DNA from: Gammaproteobacteria bacterium UBA7376
GTDB taxonomy: Bacteria > Pseudomonadota > Gammaproteobacteria > Pseudomonadales > Azotimanducaceae
DNA: 64,000 bases
NCBI GenBank assembly: GCA_002470275.1
Contig: DKNY01000060.1
Span: forward strand, 63,664 to 127,663
Reading direction: 5' to 3'
In this document: positions 51,990 to 62,097 of the stretch, one piece after another
Numbering within the stretch: the first letter of the stretch is position 1
How the letters are laid out: each line of letters begins with the position of its first letter
The notes under the pieces: model-generated
Seen by the model: only the letters and a program-made list of their open reading frames with translations
Database searches by the model: none
Told to the model about the DNA's origin: nothing
Made by a program: the position numbers and the translations under genes

Positions 51990-52826
51990 ATGCCGCAACA
52001 GTCAGATTTCTCAGCGACGTTTTGGGGCGTCAGGGGCTCTATTCCCGTGCCCGGCAAGGAGACCGTCAAATACGGTGGCAATACGCCCTGCCTTGAGTTG
52101 AGGGCTGGAGAGAAACTGCTGCTTATCGATGCGGGGACTGGCATTCGCAACTTTGCCAGGCAGCTCAGCAACGCAGAGGATGGCGGCCTGGAGCTTACGA
52201 TCCTCCTTAGCCACACGCATTGGGACCATATCCAGGGCATACCCTTCCTCGGCCTGGCCTATGACCCCCGTAACACCATCAACATTATTGGGCCCAAGCG
52301 ACCCGACACCCACCTGATGGACGCCCTGCAAAGACAGATGCGCGCCCCAAATTTCCCAGTTCCGTTTGAAGCCTTGCAGGGCATCAAGACCGTGAAGGAA
52401 ATTGAGCCGGGCACCAGCCTGACCTTTGGTGAGGTCACTGTTCGCACAGCGGAATTAAACCATCCCGATCGAAGCATGGGTTTTAGGGTGGAATATGCCA
52501 ACAAAGCTCTCGCTTACTGTCTGGACCACGAACACACGGACGTAGAGCAAATTCATCCTGGGCTGGCAGAACTTGGGCAAGGGGCCGATCTTTTGGTCTT
52601 TGATGCAGCCTACTGCGATGAGACCTATCCAAGGTTTAAGGGCTGGGGTCACTCCACCTGGCAGGTCGGACATCAAACTGCTCAAACGCTGGACGTTAAA
52701 ACGCTAGCTCTGTGTGGCTACAACCCAGACCTAACCGACCGGGATTTGGATGAAATTGCCGCCAAAGCCGAAGCGCTGCCCGGCAACACTCTCGTCACCC
52801 AGGAAGGCGCAACCGTTACGCTTTAA
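51990..52826 (+). CDS. Metallo-beta-lactamase fold hydrolase (cAMP/cGMP phosphodiesterase-like or RNase Z-like)
   Basis: 278 aa. FWGVRGSIPVPG, KYGGNTPCLEL, LLIDAGTGIRNF and the metal motif LLSHTHWDHIQG are present, with later His/Asp ligands in LNHPDRSMGFRVE, LDHEH and WGHSTWQ. This subgroup is often annotated as 3',5'-cyclic-nucleotide phosphodiesterase or ribonuclease Z-like. ATG 51990 is used; a TTG at 51972 with GAGAG five bases ahead is an alternative six codons longer. It is followed 39 bp later by a cyclic-nucleotide-binding protein. Confidence 0.82.
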   Translation: MPQQSDFSATFWGVRGSIPVPGKETVKYGGNTPCLELRAGEKLLLIDAGTGIRNFARQLSNAEDGGLELTILLSHTHWDHIQGIPFLGLAYDPRNTINIIGPKRPDTHLMDALQRQMRAPNFPVPFEALQGIKTVKEIEPGTSLTFGEVTVRTAELNHPDRSMGFRVEYANKALAYCLDHEHTDVEQIHPGLAELGQGADLLVFDAAYCDETYPRFKGWGHSTWQVGHQTAQTLDVKTLALCGYNPDLTDRDLDEIAAKAEALPGNTLVTQEGATVTL

Positions 52827-52865
52827 GCCAAAGCACTCGGGAATACACAAGAAAGTTAGATCACC

Positions 52866-53453
52866 TTGGAAACAGAAGCTCAAAAAGAAATCGTTGCAAA
52901 AATTCTCCCCTCGCTGACGGCAGAGGAAGTGGATCAGTTCCTGACTTATCTAGAATTTCGCGAGGCGGCCATCGGTTCTATCCTGGTTTCTCAAGGCGAA
53001 ACAGATCGGGACCTCTACCTTTTGCTCAACGGAGCCTACAGCGTATTTTCCAAATTTCGTGTGAATCTGACTTCCGTCGCCATGAATACCGCTAACTTCC
53101 CCGGCCCCGGCCTGCTGGGCGAAGTTAATCTGGTTCTGGACAGCACGCGAACCGCCACCGTTGTTGCACGTGAAGCATGCGCCTACCTTTATCTCTCCAA
53201 GGACGCCTTCGACAGAATGACTGCCGAAGCACCGCAGATCGGGATCAAGATTGTCACCACCGTGGCGTCTATCATTCACGGCAGATCCGAAAACACACGC
53301 CGAGTCATGTACACCAACCTCATTTCAGAGAGCCCTAGCGTCCCTGTAGGCATCTCGCGCATCGGACGGTGGATGGGTAAGTGGACTCGCGTCTCAGACG
53401 ATATAAGCACCAAGCTCTTCGGCGACTTTGAGGGCGAGAACTTCAACAGCTAG
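52866..53453 (+). CDS. Cyclic nucleotide-binding domain protein without DNA-binding domain
   Basis: 195 aa from TTG 52866; an in-frame TAG at 52857 excludes an upstream start and no ATG occurs before the domain, so TTG must be the start. The CNBD (about 12-125) has VSQGETDRDLYLLLNG and the phosphate-binding cassette GLLGEVNLVLDSTRTATV with Glu86 and Arg95 intact, suggesting real cAMP/cGMP binding. The remaining 65 residues contain no helix-turn-helix and no membrane helix, so it is not a CRP-type regulator. Likely partner of the cyclase 5 kb away. Confidence 0.85.
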   Translation: METEAQKEIVAKILPSLTAEEVDQFLTYLEFREAAIGSILVSQGETDRDLYLLLNGAYSVFSKFRVNLTSVAMNTANFPGPGLLGEVNLVLDSTRTATVVAREACAYLYLSKDAFDRMTAEAPQIGIKIVTTVASIIHGRSENTRRVMYTNLISESPSVPVGISRIGRWMGKWTRVSDDISTKLFGDFEGENFNS

Positions 53454-53527
53454 CCCGGTCGCGCCACCTGCTCGGATGATCTGCCTCGGTTTGGGGTTTG
53501 TTGACCCCCTTGTTACCATGCCGCTGT

Positions 53528-53602
53528 GGCTCCGTAGTTCAATGGATAGAATAGTCGCCTCCTAAGCGATAGATACAGGTTCGACTCCTGTCGGGGCTAC
53601 CA
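53528..53602 (+). tRNA. tRNA-Arg (anticodon CCT)
   Basis: A complete cloverleaf: acceptor arms GGCTCCG/CGGGGCT (G-U at the first pair), D-stem GTTC/GAAT, anticodon stem GTCGC/GCGAT with loop CTCCTAA (anticodon CCT), T-stem CAGG/CCTG with TTCGACT loop, and encoded CCA. It reads the rare codon AGG. Confidence 0.93.
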
Positions 53603-53728
53603 CTTTTCCAGATACATCAATATCTTAAGAATCCAAACCTCGGTTTGTACGGCATTTTGGACGGCAGTGCCCAGCTCGAATCACCCGCGCCTACCGCTTG
53701 TCCCTACCGTGGAGTGCGCCAGGGTTAG

Positions 53729-54229
53729 CGAGCAACCCTGCGGATTCAAAGGGGCTATACCTACGGCGCTTACTCTGGCCTAGCGCAAGGAAAGTTCCCC
53801 CAGCCTTTTACCGTCAGAACGAGCGTGCGTGCGAACGCGACCAGAGCCACATTGGATATGGTGCGAGCGATGCTGGCGGGCTACAGCCGAAACTTTACGC
53901 CTGCTGATGTCCAAATGACCCGACAGAAGCTGATCAAAGGCAGGGCTCGCGATTTCGAAAGCCTGGACCTAAAGCTGCGTTCGCTCCACCCCATTCTGCA
54001 CTTTGGCAAAGGGATGGATTACATTGAGCAAGAACAGCAGATGCTGTTTGCGATGGAGCTTGCTGATTACCGACAAATCGCAAACAAGTACCTAAACGAA
54101 GATAGGATGATCTACCTGGTTGTTGGCGACCGGGCCTCCCAGCTAGAGGGCGTCAAAGCCTTTGCCAAAGGGGAGGTCGTCGAATTAGATATCTATGGCA
54201 ACCCGCTTGGCGAGAGAGCAGACGGCTAA
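53729..54229 (+). pseudogene. C-terminal remnant of an M16 zinc peptidase
   Basis: Frame opens after TAG at 53726 and runs 166 codons. The sequence LRIQRGYTYGAYSGL, then FTVRTSVRANATRATLDMV and LTPADVQ-like FTPADVQMTRQKL, matches the last third of pitrilysin-family (PqqL-like) proteins, where R-x-x-R-G-Y-T-Y-G marks the C-terminal inactive lobe. The N-terminal lobe with the HxxEH zinc site is absent, and only 126 bp separate the frame from the upstream tRNA. A short GTG-started ORF at 53825 exists but would encode an incomplete domain. Likely a deletion relic. Confidence 0.75.
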
Positions 54230-54263
54230 TTTAGAGCGAGACAGCAACGAGGATTTACTTGAT

Positions 54264-57008
54264 TCAGGAACCAAACCGATATCGCAGCTTGACCACCAAC
54301 TGCTCGCCAATAGGATCGCTAAAGGCGTCATCAAGCACTTCACCGAATGCGCCACGCTCCACGTACTCCTCACCGTTCAAGGTATAAACCACGAACAGCT
54401 CGGAGAGCGGCGCAATCTCCCAGCGATACCGAAACTGGAGAGATATGTTGGATATCGAAAAATCTTCGCTTAGCGCCACATCGTCCCCCACCTCAGATAG
54501 GGAGCCACCTTGTTCTAGCAGCTGATAGTTTCGCTGTCGCTTCGCCTTTATGCCCACCCACTGGGCGGCAATCCTGAACTGCTGCTTGGCCGAGGGGTAA
54601 AAGTCGATCCCTACCTTCGCCGACCACTCTCTGGCGCGATAGGTGGCGAAGTTATTGTCCTCTTGCCATAGCAACCAAGCCTCTCGAATTTGATGGGACA
54701 CATTCGCTTTGAACTGCAAATTGTCGACGGGCCTCCAGGTTACTCCACCCTTTAGCTCGGTATCGTGGCCGTCGAGATTCTCGGTGGAGTAGCTCAGCCC
54801 TAGGCCGGCACTTAGAGAGCGAGAGGAGTCGGTTTTGAAGCCAGTTCCGATTCGCGCCCGAGGATCAACTCGAAAGCTCCCGTTACCGCGACTGGAGCGG
54901 TCATCCAGACGCGCCGGTTCGTAAGACACTCGAAAGTCGAGATCATTCAGACTTACCAGGTCCAGGCTCATCTTCGTCGACAGCCTACGGCGCGTGATCT
55001 CGCCAGCGCCATTGCGCTGTAGATCAAAGCCGTGTCTTCTTTCCCACTTGCGAAATCTCTTGGTGCCGGCCCGCTGGACCTCATAATCTAGCTCAAGCGT
55101 TGTGACGTCGTTGCGGCGCAAAAACCCTAGGTCGTTAAGGTCCAGGTTAGCGTCATAGTGCGCTAGACCTACGTCGAAAAGCTGACCGTCGCCAAAGCTG
55201 CGCTCTACGTCAACAAAGCCTCCAAAGCCATCACCCTCATCCACGGTATTGGAATAGAGGATCTGACCGTCTACTTTCCACCCCCCGGACGCGGTGAGAT
55301 AGTGGTAATCCAAGCCGTGGGCCTGCGTATTTTCTTCCGGGTGTCTGGACAAAGCACTGAGCACCCCAATCGCCCGATACCCGCCATCCGAGGGCTTTTG
55401 TTCATAAAGCAGGCGCCCAACGCCATAATCCGTGCCGTCCTGTATATACCGCCGGCCATCGGCTTCGTAGGCCGCATCTTCCTCCATGGCACCTAGGAGG
55501 CCATAGCGCACTGGACCTATGGTGCCTACGGTCTTTAGCGCGCCCGCAAGCTGCACCGGCTGCTGTCGCTGAAGATCATCAATTTCCACCCCATCTGGGA
55601 GGGCGGGTGCCCGACCTCTGCCGCCGATTCGGCGAGTATTGAGCAAGGTTGTTGGATTCCAATCGTCAGCGCGAGGGGTGGCCGAGAAAGCTTCGATGCC
55701 CTCTTTGAAGAAAATTCTTTTCTCTGGGAAGAAGGTTTCGAAGGCGCCTAGGTTCACAATCACATCATCGCTCTCAACGCCACCAAAGTCCGGCTTCACG
55801 GCCGCCGTCGCCTGAAAATTAGTGGAGGGACGCCAAAATATATCCGCCCCCATATCGGTGGTCTCTGCATCCCGCACCGCATCTGCCGTTGCGGAAATAA
55901 AGGGAAACACACTCCACTGCTGAATAGGGTCTACCCGACTCAAAGACACCGGTTGGAGAGCAGACATGTAGAGAGGCTGATTCCAGGGCAGCGGCGGCAT
56001 CGTCCATCGCTCACCTCGCGCCGCTAGCCTTCGGCTGAAGGAAACGTTGATCAATCGATCCCCGCTTTGCTTTGGCATAGCTACCTGAGACCAGGGAATA
56101 ATCAGTTCTGCATTCCAGCCCTTGTCCGTAACATGCGTCGCGCCGCTCCATGCGCCGTCCCAAACCATACTGAACTGTCGCTCAGCGAGTACCGTGCCGT
56201 CCGTCTGATTATCGCCCAACGCCAGGTCGACCCAATACCCGTATCGTCCTTCGCCAGAGGTGTCCAGAGTCACCCCAACAAGGTCTCTATCCGTGTCAAA
56301 GTCATCCCTCCCGGTGTAGCGCCTGACCAGGGTTTCCACGGGTTGCTCCATTTCAAAGGAGATATAGATTCCCTTCTCGGTATAGAACGCTCTCACCAGA
56401 GTGCTGTATTCGGGTTCCGCCAGGGTCTCGGGGTTGATGACCAAGAACTCATCCAGCCCCGCTTGGCGCTGCCACATATCCTCATCCAAAACCCCGTCTA
56501 TAGTGACGGTGATCTGGTCTTCAGAGTAACGGTCCAAAGGGATTGGGGTGGACTGATCAAAGATCTTGAGTCGTGGCTGAGGATCAGATATCCGCCCCGC
56601 CAGGTCTGCGTCCGCCAGGGGGGGGCCTGGCGTCAAATCGGCGCCCTCAGGGGCCACGGCGACTAATATTGTCTTAAAGTCAGAAGGATCACTGTTCTGA
56701 AAAGAAAGAGATGACTGATCCTGACGCCGCCAAATCCAAGCCTCAGAGAACCCGTCAGCTTTGGCGTCGGCAAGCACTGCTCGCGCCTCAGCCATCCTCT
56801 GAATAGGCCCTGCGGCAACTCGAAAATAGAACCCCTCTTCGGACGCTGTGCCAATGACGACAAAGGGGTGTGGGCTACGCTCGCTTGCCGCGCGCCACTG
56901 AGCCTCCGCGTGATCACGATTCTCATGGCTGGCTATCGAAACCCAGTATTCGGCTAGCGCTTCCACCGGTAGCAGAAACAGCAAGAGGGGTAAAACTCGG
57001 TGGAACAT
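54264..57008 (-). CDS. Outer-membrane barrel protein with SPOR-like, CBM9-like and DUF5916 domains
   Basis: 914 aa. A signal peptide (1-19, ending EALA) is followed by a SPOR-like domain (about 20-98: YWVSIASHENRDHAEAQW, FYFRVAAGPI). The carbohydrate-binding family 9-like domain (about 165-330) has ITVDGVLDEDMWQRQAGL. The DUF5916 barrel part follows (RIFFKEGIEAFS, ILLNTRRIGG-like TTLLNTRRIGG, repeated amphipathic strands). The last residues, LVVKLRYRFGS, are a hydrophobic/aromatic strand of barrel type. DUF5916 proteins are thought to be outer-membrane hydrolases or receptors; the fused SPOR (peptidoglycan-binding) start is uncommon. Confidence 0.8.
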   Translation of the reverse strand: MFHRVLPLLLFLLPVEALAEYWVSIASHENRDHAEAQWRAASERSPHPFVVIGTASEEGFYFRVAAGPIQRMAEARAVLADAKADGFSEAWIWRRQDQSSLSFQNSDPSDFKTILVAVAPEGADLTPGPPLADADLAGRISDPQPRLKIFDQSTPIPLDRYSEDQITVTIDGVLDEDMWQRQAGLDEFLVINPETLAEPEYSTLVRAFYTEKGIYISFEMEQPVETLVRRYTGRDDFDTDRDLVGVTLDTSGEGRYGYWVDLALGDNQTDGTVLAERQFSMVWDGAWSGATHVTDKGWNAELIIPWSQVAMPKQSGDRLINVSFSRRLAARGERWTMPPLPWNQPLYMSALQPVSLSRVDPIQQWSVFPFISATADAVRDAETTDMGADIFWRPSTNFQATAAVKPDFGGVESDDVIVNLGAFETFFPEKRIFFKEGIEAFSATPRADDWNPTTLLNTRRIGGRGRAPALPDGVEIDDLQRQQPVQLAGALKTVGTIGPVRYGLLGAMEEDAAYEADGRRYIQDGTDYGVGRLLYEQKPSDGGYRAIGVLSALSRHPEENTQAHGLDYHYLTASGGWKVDGQILYSNTVDEGDGFGGFVDVERSFGDGQLFDVGLAHYDANLDLNDLGFLRRNDVTTLELDYEVQRAGTKRFRKWERRHGFDLQRNGAGEITRRRLSTKMSLDLVSLNDLDFRVSYEPARLDDRSSRGNGSFRVDPRARIGTGFKTDSSRSLSAGLGLSYSTENLDGHDTELKGGVTWRPVDNLQFKANVSHQIREAWLLWQEDNNFATYRAREWSAKVGIDFYPSAKQQFRIAAQWVGIKAKRQRNYQLLEQGGSLSEVGDDVALSEDFSISNISLQFRYRWEIAPLSELFVVYTLNGEEYVERGAFGEVLDDAFSDPIGEQLVVKLRYRFGS

Positions 57009-57126
57009 TTCTTGTCATCATTCAGGTGACACTATTCTAACAGGCCCACTAGGCAGTGGCTAATTTTAGCTGTTTCTTTGAAATAGATCCGCTGGGCAGG
57101 ACGGGGCCACCCTCCATCACACCGTG

Positions 57127-58263
57127 TTAGGGGTTGGTTGTCAGCATAATCATCAGCCCTGCCGCCACAGCAGAACCGATTACTCCGGCCACGTTAGGGC
57201 CCATGGCATGCATTAAAAGATAATTTTGCGGGTTGGCCTCAAGACCGACCTTGTTGGCGACCCGCGCAGCCATGGGCACAGCCGAAACGCCAGCCGCGCC
57301 AATCAAGGGGTTGATCGGTTTTGCTAAGAAGAAATTCATGATCTTCGCCATCAACACCCCGCTCGCCGTTCCAATGGCAAAGGCCACCATCCCCAAGGCG
57401 AGAATACCCAAGGTCTGAGGCGTCAAAAAGGATGCAGCATCCAGCTTAGACCCCACCCCAAGCCCGAGGAATATCGTGACAATATTGATCAGCGCGTTGC
57501 GCGTGGTATCCGCCAAACGCTCGACCACGCCGCACTCACGCATCAAATTACCGAAGCAAAACATACCCAAAAGCGGCGCAGCCGAAGGCAACAACAGGGC
57601 TACCAGCACCAGAAGGAGCAGCGGAAACATTATTTTTTCTAAGGTGGAGACTTCACGCAGCTGAACCATCACGATAGCCCGCTCCGTCTCGGTTGTCAGA
57701 GCTCGCATAATCGGCGGCTGGATGATTGGCACCAATGCCATATAGGAGTAGGCCGCGATGGCGATGGCGCCCAATAATTCCGGTGCCAGCTTGCCGGCGA
57801 CAAAGATCGCCGTGGGGCCATCCGCTCCGCCAATAATGCCAATGGCAGCAGCCTGACGCAGGCTGAAGTCCATAATGCCGGCAGCGCTGAGTCCAGCGGC
57901 ACCAAGCAGGGTGGCAAAGATGCCAAATTGCGCGGCAGCACCCAAAAATAAGGTCTTGGGATTTGCCAGCAGTGGGCCGAAGTCCGTCATGGCGCCAACC
58001 CCCATAAAAATGATCAGAGGGAAGGCTCCGGTCTCGATGCCCACGCCATAGATCAGATAAAGCAATCCCCCTTCGCTGGCTATGTCGGCACCTGGGATGT
58101 TGCTCAGCAAACCACCGAACCCAATTGTCACCAACAGCAGGGGTTCGAATTTGCGTGCGATGGCCAGATAGAGCAACCCAAGGCTGATGCTGATCATCAC
58201 CCCCTGCCCTAGGCTGAGCTGCGCAATACCCGAACCACTCCATAGATGATCAAGGACGTCCAT
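57127..58263 (-). CDS. oadB: Oxaloacetate decarboxylase Na+ pump, beta subunit
   Basis: 378 aa, about nine or ten helices. [38 protein letters not shown] and [14 protein letters not shown] are the family signature; the GGADGPT region and the Asp in TDFGPL are in the Na+ pathway. It converts decarboxylation of the carboxybiotin on OadA into Na+ export. It starts 8 bp after the oadA stop. Confidence 0.95.
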   Translation of the reverse strand: MDVLDHLWSGSGIAQLSLGQGVMISISLGLLYLAIARKFEPLLLVTIGFGGLLSNIPGADIASEGGLLYLIYGVGIETGAFPLIIFMGVGAMTDFGPLLANPKTLFLGAAAQFGIFATLLGAAGLSAAGIMDFSLRQAAAIGIIGGADGPTAIFVAGKLAPELLGAIAIAAYSYMALVPIIQPPIMRALTTETERAIVMVQLREVSTLEKIMFPLLLLVLVALLLPSAAPLLGMFCFGNLMRECGVVERLADTTRNALINIVTIFLGLGVGSKLDAASFLTPQTLGILALGMVAFAIGTASGVLMAKIMNFFLAKPINPLIGAAGVSAVPMAARVANKVGLEANPQNYLLMHAMGPNVAGVIGSAVAAGLMIMLTTNP

Positions 58264-58271
58264 ACTTGTCC

Positions 58272-60041
58272 TTAGGCCTGAGTGGCGATCAGTGGTTGAC
58301 CGACAATGACCTGATCGCCAACGGTAACGGGGATGTCGACCACGGTTCCGCTCTCGCTAGCCACCACGTCGGTTTCCATTTTCATGGCTTCAAGCACCAA
58401 CAATCGTTGTCCCGCCTGAACTTGCTCCCCCACACCTACATCGATCTTAAAGATGGTGCCCGCCAGGCCAGCGTTGACCCAGCTTTTCTGGCTGGTCGAT
58501 GGCTTAACTGGCGCTCGTTCTGTCACGATCGCTCTCGGTTCTGCATCGCCAGCAGTGATTTCAACGTGATAGGCATGGCCATCTACAGTGACGGTATAGA
58601 CCCCCTCATCGGAAGCCTTCGGAGGAGTTGTCGGGGCTTTTTGCTCTGCCGATGTCTCCTCTGGGTGAGCCTCAAATGCACTGGGATCAAAGCGGTTAGC
58701 AAAGAATTTCTCTGCCACCTGGGGAAAGAGTGCATAGGTTAGAACATCCTCTAGCACCTCGGCATCAGCATTCAGCTTCTTTTCCTCAACCAGCTGCGCC
58801 AGGGCCTGCCTTAGATTTTCCATCTCGGGCTGGAGTAAGTCCGCTGGACGACCGGTTATCGCTTCCTCGCCGTTCAGGACCTGTTGCTGTAGGGCTGCAT
58901 TCACCGGCGCAGGCGTTGCGCCATACTCCCCGGCCAATACCCCACGGGTCTCTCGGGTCACCGATTTATATCGCTCTCCCGTCAGCACATTGATGACTGC
59001 CTGGGTGCCTACGATTTGGGAGGTCGGCGTAACCAGGGGTATATAGCCCAAGTCCTCCCGAACCCGGGGTATCTCTGAAAGAACCTCGTCCAGCCTATCC
59101 TCGGCGTTTTGCTCGCGTAGCTGCTGCTCTAAATTTGTCAGCATACCCCCTGGCACCTGAGCCACGAGGATTCGCGCGTCAATACCCTTTAGCGAGCCCT
59201 CGAACGCCGCGTACTTTCGGCGGACCACCCTGAAATAACTGGCTATCTCCTCCAACAGCGAGATGTCTAGCCCCGTGTCGCGATCCTGTCCTGCGAGGAT
59301 GGCCACCATGGACTCTGTCGCCGAGTGGCCATAGGTCATACTCATGGACGAAATGGCGGTATCTACATTATCGATGCCTGCCTCGGCGGCTTTCAGATAG
59401 GTCGTGGTGGACATTCCCGTTGTCGCATGACACTGCATATGGATGGGAATATCCACGGTGGACTTCAGGTTTGATACCAGCTCGTAGGCCGCATAAGGGG
59501 TTAGCAAACCCGCCATGTCCTTGATACAGAGGCTGTGCGCGCCCATGTCCTCGATTTGCTTGCCCAAATCCAGCCACATTTGCAGAGAGTGCACGGGGCT
59601 CACGGTATAGGAGAGCGTGCCCTGAGCGTGCTTTTCAACGGCCAACGTTGCCTTAATCGCCGTGGACAAATTACGCATATCATTCATGGCGTCAAAAATT
59701 CGGAATACGTCAACGCCGTTGTGGGCCGCTCGCTCCACGAATGCTGCAACCACGTCATCTGCGTAGTGTCGGTAACCCAAGATATTTTGTCCGCGCAAGA
59801 GCATTTGCTGGGGCGTATTGGGCATGGCCGCCTTGAGTGCTCGAATGCGCTCCCAAGGATCTTCCCCTAGGTAGCGGATACAGGCATCGAAGGTTGCGCC
59901 GCCCCAAGATTCGATAGACCAGTACCCGACCTGATCCAGCTTTGGCGCTATGGGCAGCATATCCTCGAGCCGGACCCGGGTGGCCAGCAGACTCTGGGGC
60001 GCATCCCTTAGGATGACATCGGTGATACCGAGCATTGTCAT
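58272..60041 (-). CDS. oadA: Oxaloacetate decarboxylase alpha subunit (biotin carrier)
   Basis: 589 aa. The carboxyltransferase barrel (about 1-460) has [44 protein letters not shown] with the metal-binding Lys, and [11 protein letters not shown]. The biotinyl domain at the end carries [12 protein letters not shown], where Lys is biotinylated. An Ala/Pro linker (about 470-510) joins them. It overlaps oadG by 4 bp. Confidence 0.96.
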   Translation of the reverse strand: MTMLGITDVILRDAPQSLLATRVRLEDMLPIAPKLDQVGYWSIESWGGATFDACIRYLGEDPWERIRALKAAMPNTPQQMLLRGQNILGYRHYADDVVAAFVERAAHNGVDVFRIFDAMNDMRNLSTAIKATLAVEKHAQGTLSYTVSPVHSLQMWLDLGKQIEDMGAHSLCIKDMAGLLTPYAAYELVSNLKSTVDIPIHMQCHATTGMSTTTYLKAAEAGIDNVDTAISSMSMTYGHSATESMVAILAGQDRDTGLDISLLEEIASYFRVVRRKYAAFEGSLKGIDARILVAQVPGGMLTNLEQQLREQNAEDRLDEVLSEIPRVREDLGYIPLVTPTSQIVGTQAVINVLTGERYKSVTRETRGVLAGEYGATPAPVNAALQQQVLNGEEAITGRPADLLQPEMENLRQALAQLVEEKKLNADAEVLEDVLTYALFPQVAEKFFANRFDPSAFEAHPEETSAEQKAPTTPPKASDEGVYTVTVDGHAYHVEITAGDAEPRAIVTERAPVKPSTSQKSWVNAGLAGTIFKIDVGVGEQVQAGQRLLVLEAMKMETDVVASESGTVVDIPVTVGDQVIVGQPLIATQA

Positions 60042-60307
60042 TTATCGTTCTCCTCGTTTGCCACGCGCTTTCGATGTAGGGCCAAGGCCGCGCTGATGGC
60101 CGCTAGGTGGGCTCGTTGCTGTCCGGATGCGGGCGCATCAGGAGATTCTTGATTTGGCTGCTCATCAGCTGGATACAGTGCACGTACAGACCACGACATC
60201 ACTTGGGTCGCGCCCACCAACAACGATAAAAATAAAAACACCGTGGACATGCCGATCGCCATCAGCTCTGCCGCAGCCATAAAAATCCCGTCTGGCGACA
60301 CGTCCAT
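60038..60307 (-). CDS. oadG: Oxaloacetate decarboxylase gamma subunit
   Basis: 89 aa. One N-terminal helix (about 14-35, [20 protein letters not shown]), then a polar tail. The tail ends in [16 protein letters not shown], where the AAISAA segment is typical of OadG, which anchors the complex and binds zinc. The much longer in-frame reading that begins at 60529 covers tRNA-Arg and is rejected. It opens the leftward oadGAB operon. Confidence 0.9.
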   Translation of the reverse strand: MDVSPDGIFMAAAELMAIGMSTVFLFLSLLVGATQVMSWSVRALYPADEQPNQESPDAPASGQQRAHLAAISAALALHRKRVANEENDK

Positions 60308-60451
60308 ACTTCTTTTCTCGGTAATAGGGTGTGCTGTTCCGCAGGCCACCTTCCCGAGGGACCCGCTCCGCCAGTATACGTTGGCACAGGGGAGAAACTC
60401 TGTAAATATCTTGAGAACCGCGAAGATGTTACGGATAATCCGTCGCTCACG

Positions 60452-60528
60452 GCACCCGTGGCCAAACTGGATAAGGCACCGGTCTACGAAACCGGGGATT
60501 AGAGGTTCGAATCCTCTCGGGTGCGCCA
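60452..60528 (+). tRNA. tRNA-Arg (anticodon ACG)
   Basis: 77 nt with a perfect acceptor stem GCACCCG/CGGGTGC, D-arm GCC...GGC, anticodon stem CCGGT/ACCGG with loop CTACGAA (anticodon ACG, read as ICG), T-stem AGAGG/CCTCT with TTCGAAT loop, and encoded CCA. The major arginine tRNA. Confidence 0.95.
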
Positions 60529-60779
60529 TTAACTACCACGATCCTCGGATTGCCTGCATCCGCCACCGCCTCACGACGCTCTTGCCGCGTGCAGCCGGCA
60601 CGGGGCGAAATCCTTGTCTGAATCCGCTGTCTCACCACCCTTAAAAACCTTATATGGGTGAATGGCCATCGCTAGGGTCTGATCATCGCCGTCAGGATGT
60701 TACACTTCACGCTGATCAAAAAACGGAGCGTAGCCCTCAATCGAGTCGTTCCGTACAACAAGCGAGCAAAAGAGTTCCC

Positions 60780-62045
60780 ATGAAAGACGAAACAATAGCG
60801 GTACACGCAGGTTATACCACCGACCCAACTTCCCACGCGGTGACCACCCCCATTTATCAGACGGTGGCCTATGAATTTGACAACGCACAGCACGGAGCGG
60901 ATCTGTTTGACCTCGCAGTTCCCGGCAATATCTACAGCCGAATCATGAACCCCACCTGCGATGTGCTTGAGCAGCGCGTGGCGGCCTTGGAAGGAGGCGT
61001 AGGCGCCCTGGCGTTGTCCGCCGGCAGCGCGGCCGTCCATTATGCGATCATCAATATCGCCAGCGCTGGCGACAATATTGTCACGGTGCCCCAGCTGTAT
61101 GGCGGCACTTACACCCTGTTCGCCCACATGTTCCCGCAACTTGGTATTCAGGTGCGTTTCGCTGAAAACGACTCGGTGGCTGCACTCGAGGCACAGATAG
61201 ATGACAAGACCAAGGCCGTTTTCATGGAGACCATTGGCAATCCAGCTGGCAATATCGTGGACATCGCCGAAGTAGCAGCCATGGCCCATCGTCACGGCGT
61301 TTGTACAATTGCGGACAATACCGTCGCCTCCCCCTCGCTCCTTAAACCCATCGAACACGGCGTCGATATCGTTGTGCACTCCGTCACAAAGTACATGGGC
61401 GGTCATGGCACCACGCTCGGCGGCATCATCGTTGACTCGGGAAATTTTCCATGGGCCGACAATGCTGATCGCTACCCAGGTTTGACCACACCAGAGCCCA
61501 GCTATCATGGCGTGGTTTATACTGAAGCCCTGGGCCCCGCTGCCTATATTGGTCGTGCGAGAACGGTGCCCCTCCGCAACACAGGCTCAGCCCTATCTGC
61601 TCAAAGCGCCTTCCAGCTGCTCCAGGGTATTGAAACGCTTCCCCTGCGCATGGAGCGCCATTGTGAAAACGCTCTGGCCGTTGCGCGCTACCTGGAAACA
61701 CACCCAAAGGTAGACTGGGTCAGCTTTGCGGGTCTTGAAAGTCACCCACACCATGGGCTGGCCCAGAAATATATGGATGGGGCAGCCTCCGCAATCATGA
61801 CCTTTGGCGTTAAGGGTGGCTACGAATCTGGGGTGAAGTTCTACGACGCTCTAAAGTTGTTTAAGCGTTTGGTGAACATCGGTGATGCCAAATCGCTGGC
61901 CTGTCATCCTGCTTCAACCACGCATCGACAGTTGAGCGCCGAGGAACAGCGGGCTGTGGGCGTCACCCCTGAAGCCATTCGCCTGTCCGTGGGCATCGAG
62001 CATATTGACGATATTTTAGAAGACCTGGGGCAAGCCCTGGGGTAA
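60780..62045 (+). CDS. metY: O-acetylhomoserine (thiol)-lyase / aminocarboxypropyltransferase
   Basis: 421 aa, Cys/Met metabolism PLP fold. It has ETIAVHAGYTTDPTSHAVTT, PIYQTVAYEFDNAQHGADLF, SRIMNPTCDVLEQRVA, the PLP lysine in HSVTKYMGGHGTTLGG, and ASTTHRQLSAEEQ near the end. It uses O-acetylhomoserine with sulfide or methanethiol for homocysteine/methionine synthesis. ATG 60780 is chosen because the earlier 42 codons are unlike the family. Only weak promoter features are seen in 60529-60779. Confidence 0.92.
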   Translation: MKDETIAVHAGYTTDPTSHAVTTPIYQTVAYEFDNAQHGADLFDLAVPGNIYSRIMNPTCDVLEQRVAALEGGVGALALSAGSAAVHYAIINIASAGDNIVTVPQLYGGTYTLFAHMFPQLGIQVRFAENDSVAALEAQIDDKTKAVFMETIGNPAGNIVDIAEVAAMAHRHGVCTIADNTVASPSLLKPIEHGVDIVVHSVTKYMGGHGTTLGGIIVDSGNFPWADNADRYPGLTTPEPSYHGVVYTEALGPAAYIGRARTVPLRNTGSALSAQSAFQLLQGIETLPLRMERHCENALAVARYLETHPKVDWVSFAGLESHPHHGLAQKYMDGAASAIMTFGVKGGYESGVKFYDALKLFKRLVNIGDAKSLACHPASTTHRQLSAEEQRAVGVTPEAIRLSVGIEHIDDILEDLGQALG

Positions 62046-62097
62046 CCCTCAAAAAAAGTGGCCTCAGGCTTAGGGCCCGCTCGCCGGTCGCGGACTG

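Noticed and set aside
53698-53907. 69-residue ORF over the M16 remnant in another frame
   Set aside because: The overlapping frame carries the real peptidase similarity (RGYTYGAYS).
60038-60529. A 163-residue reading that extends oadG through tRNA-Arg(ACG)
   Set aside because: The first half is a translation of the antisense of a tRNA gene; the OadG similarity begins at ATG 60307.
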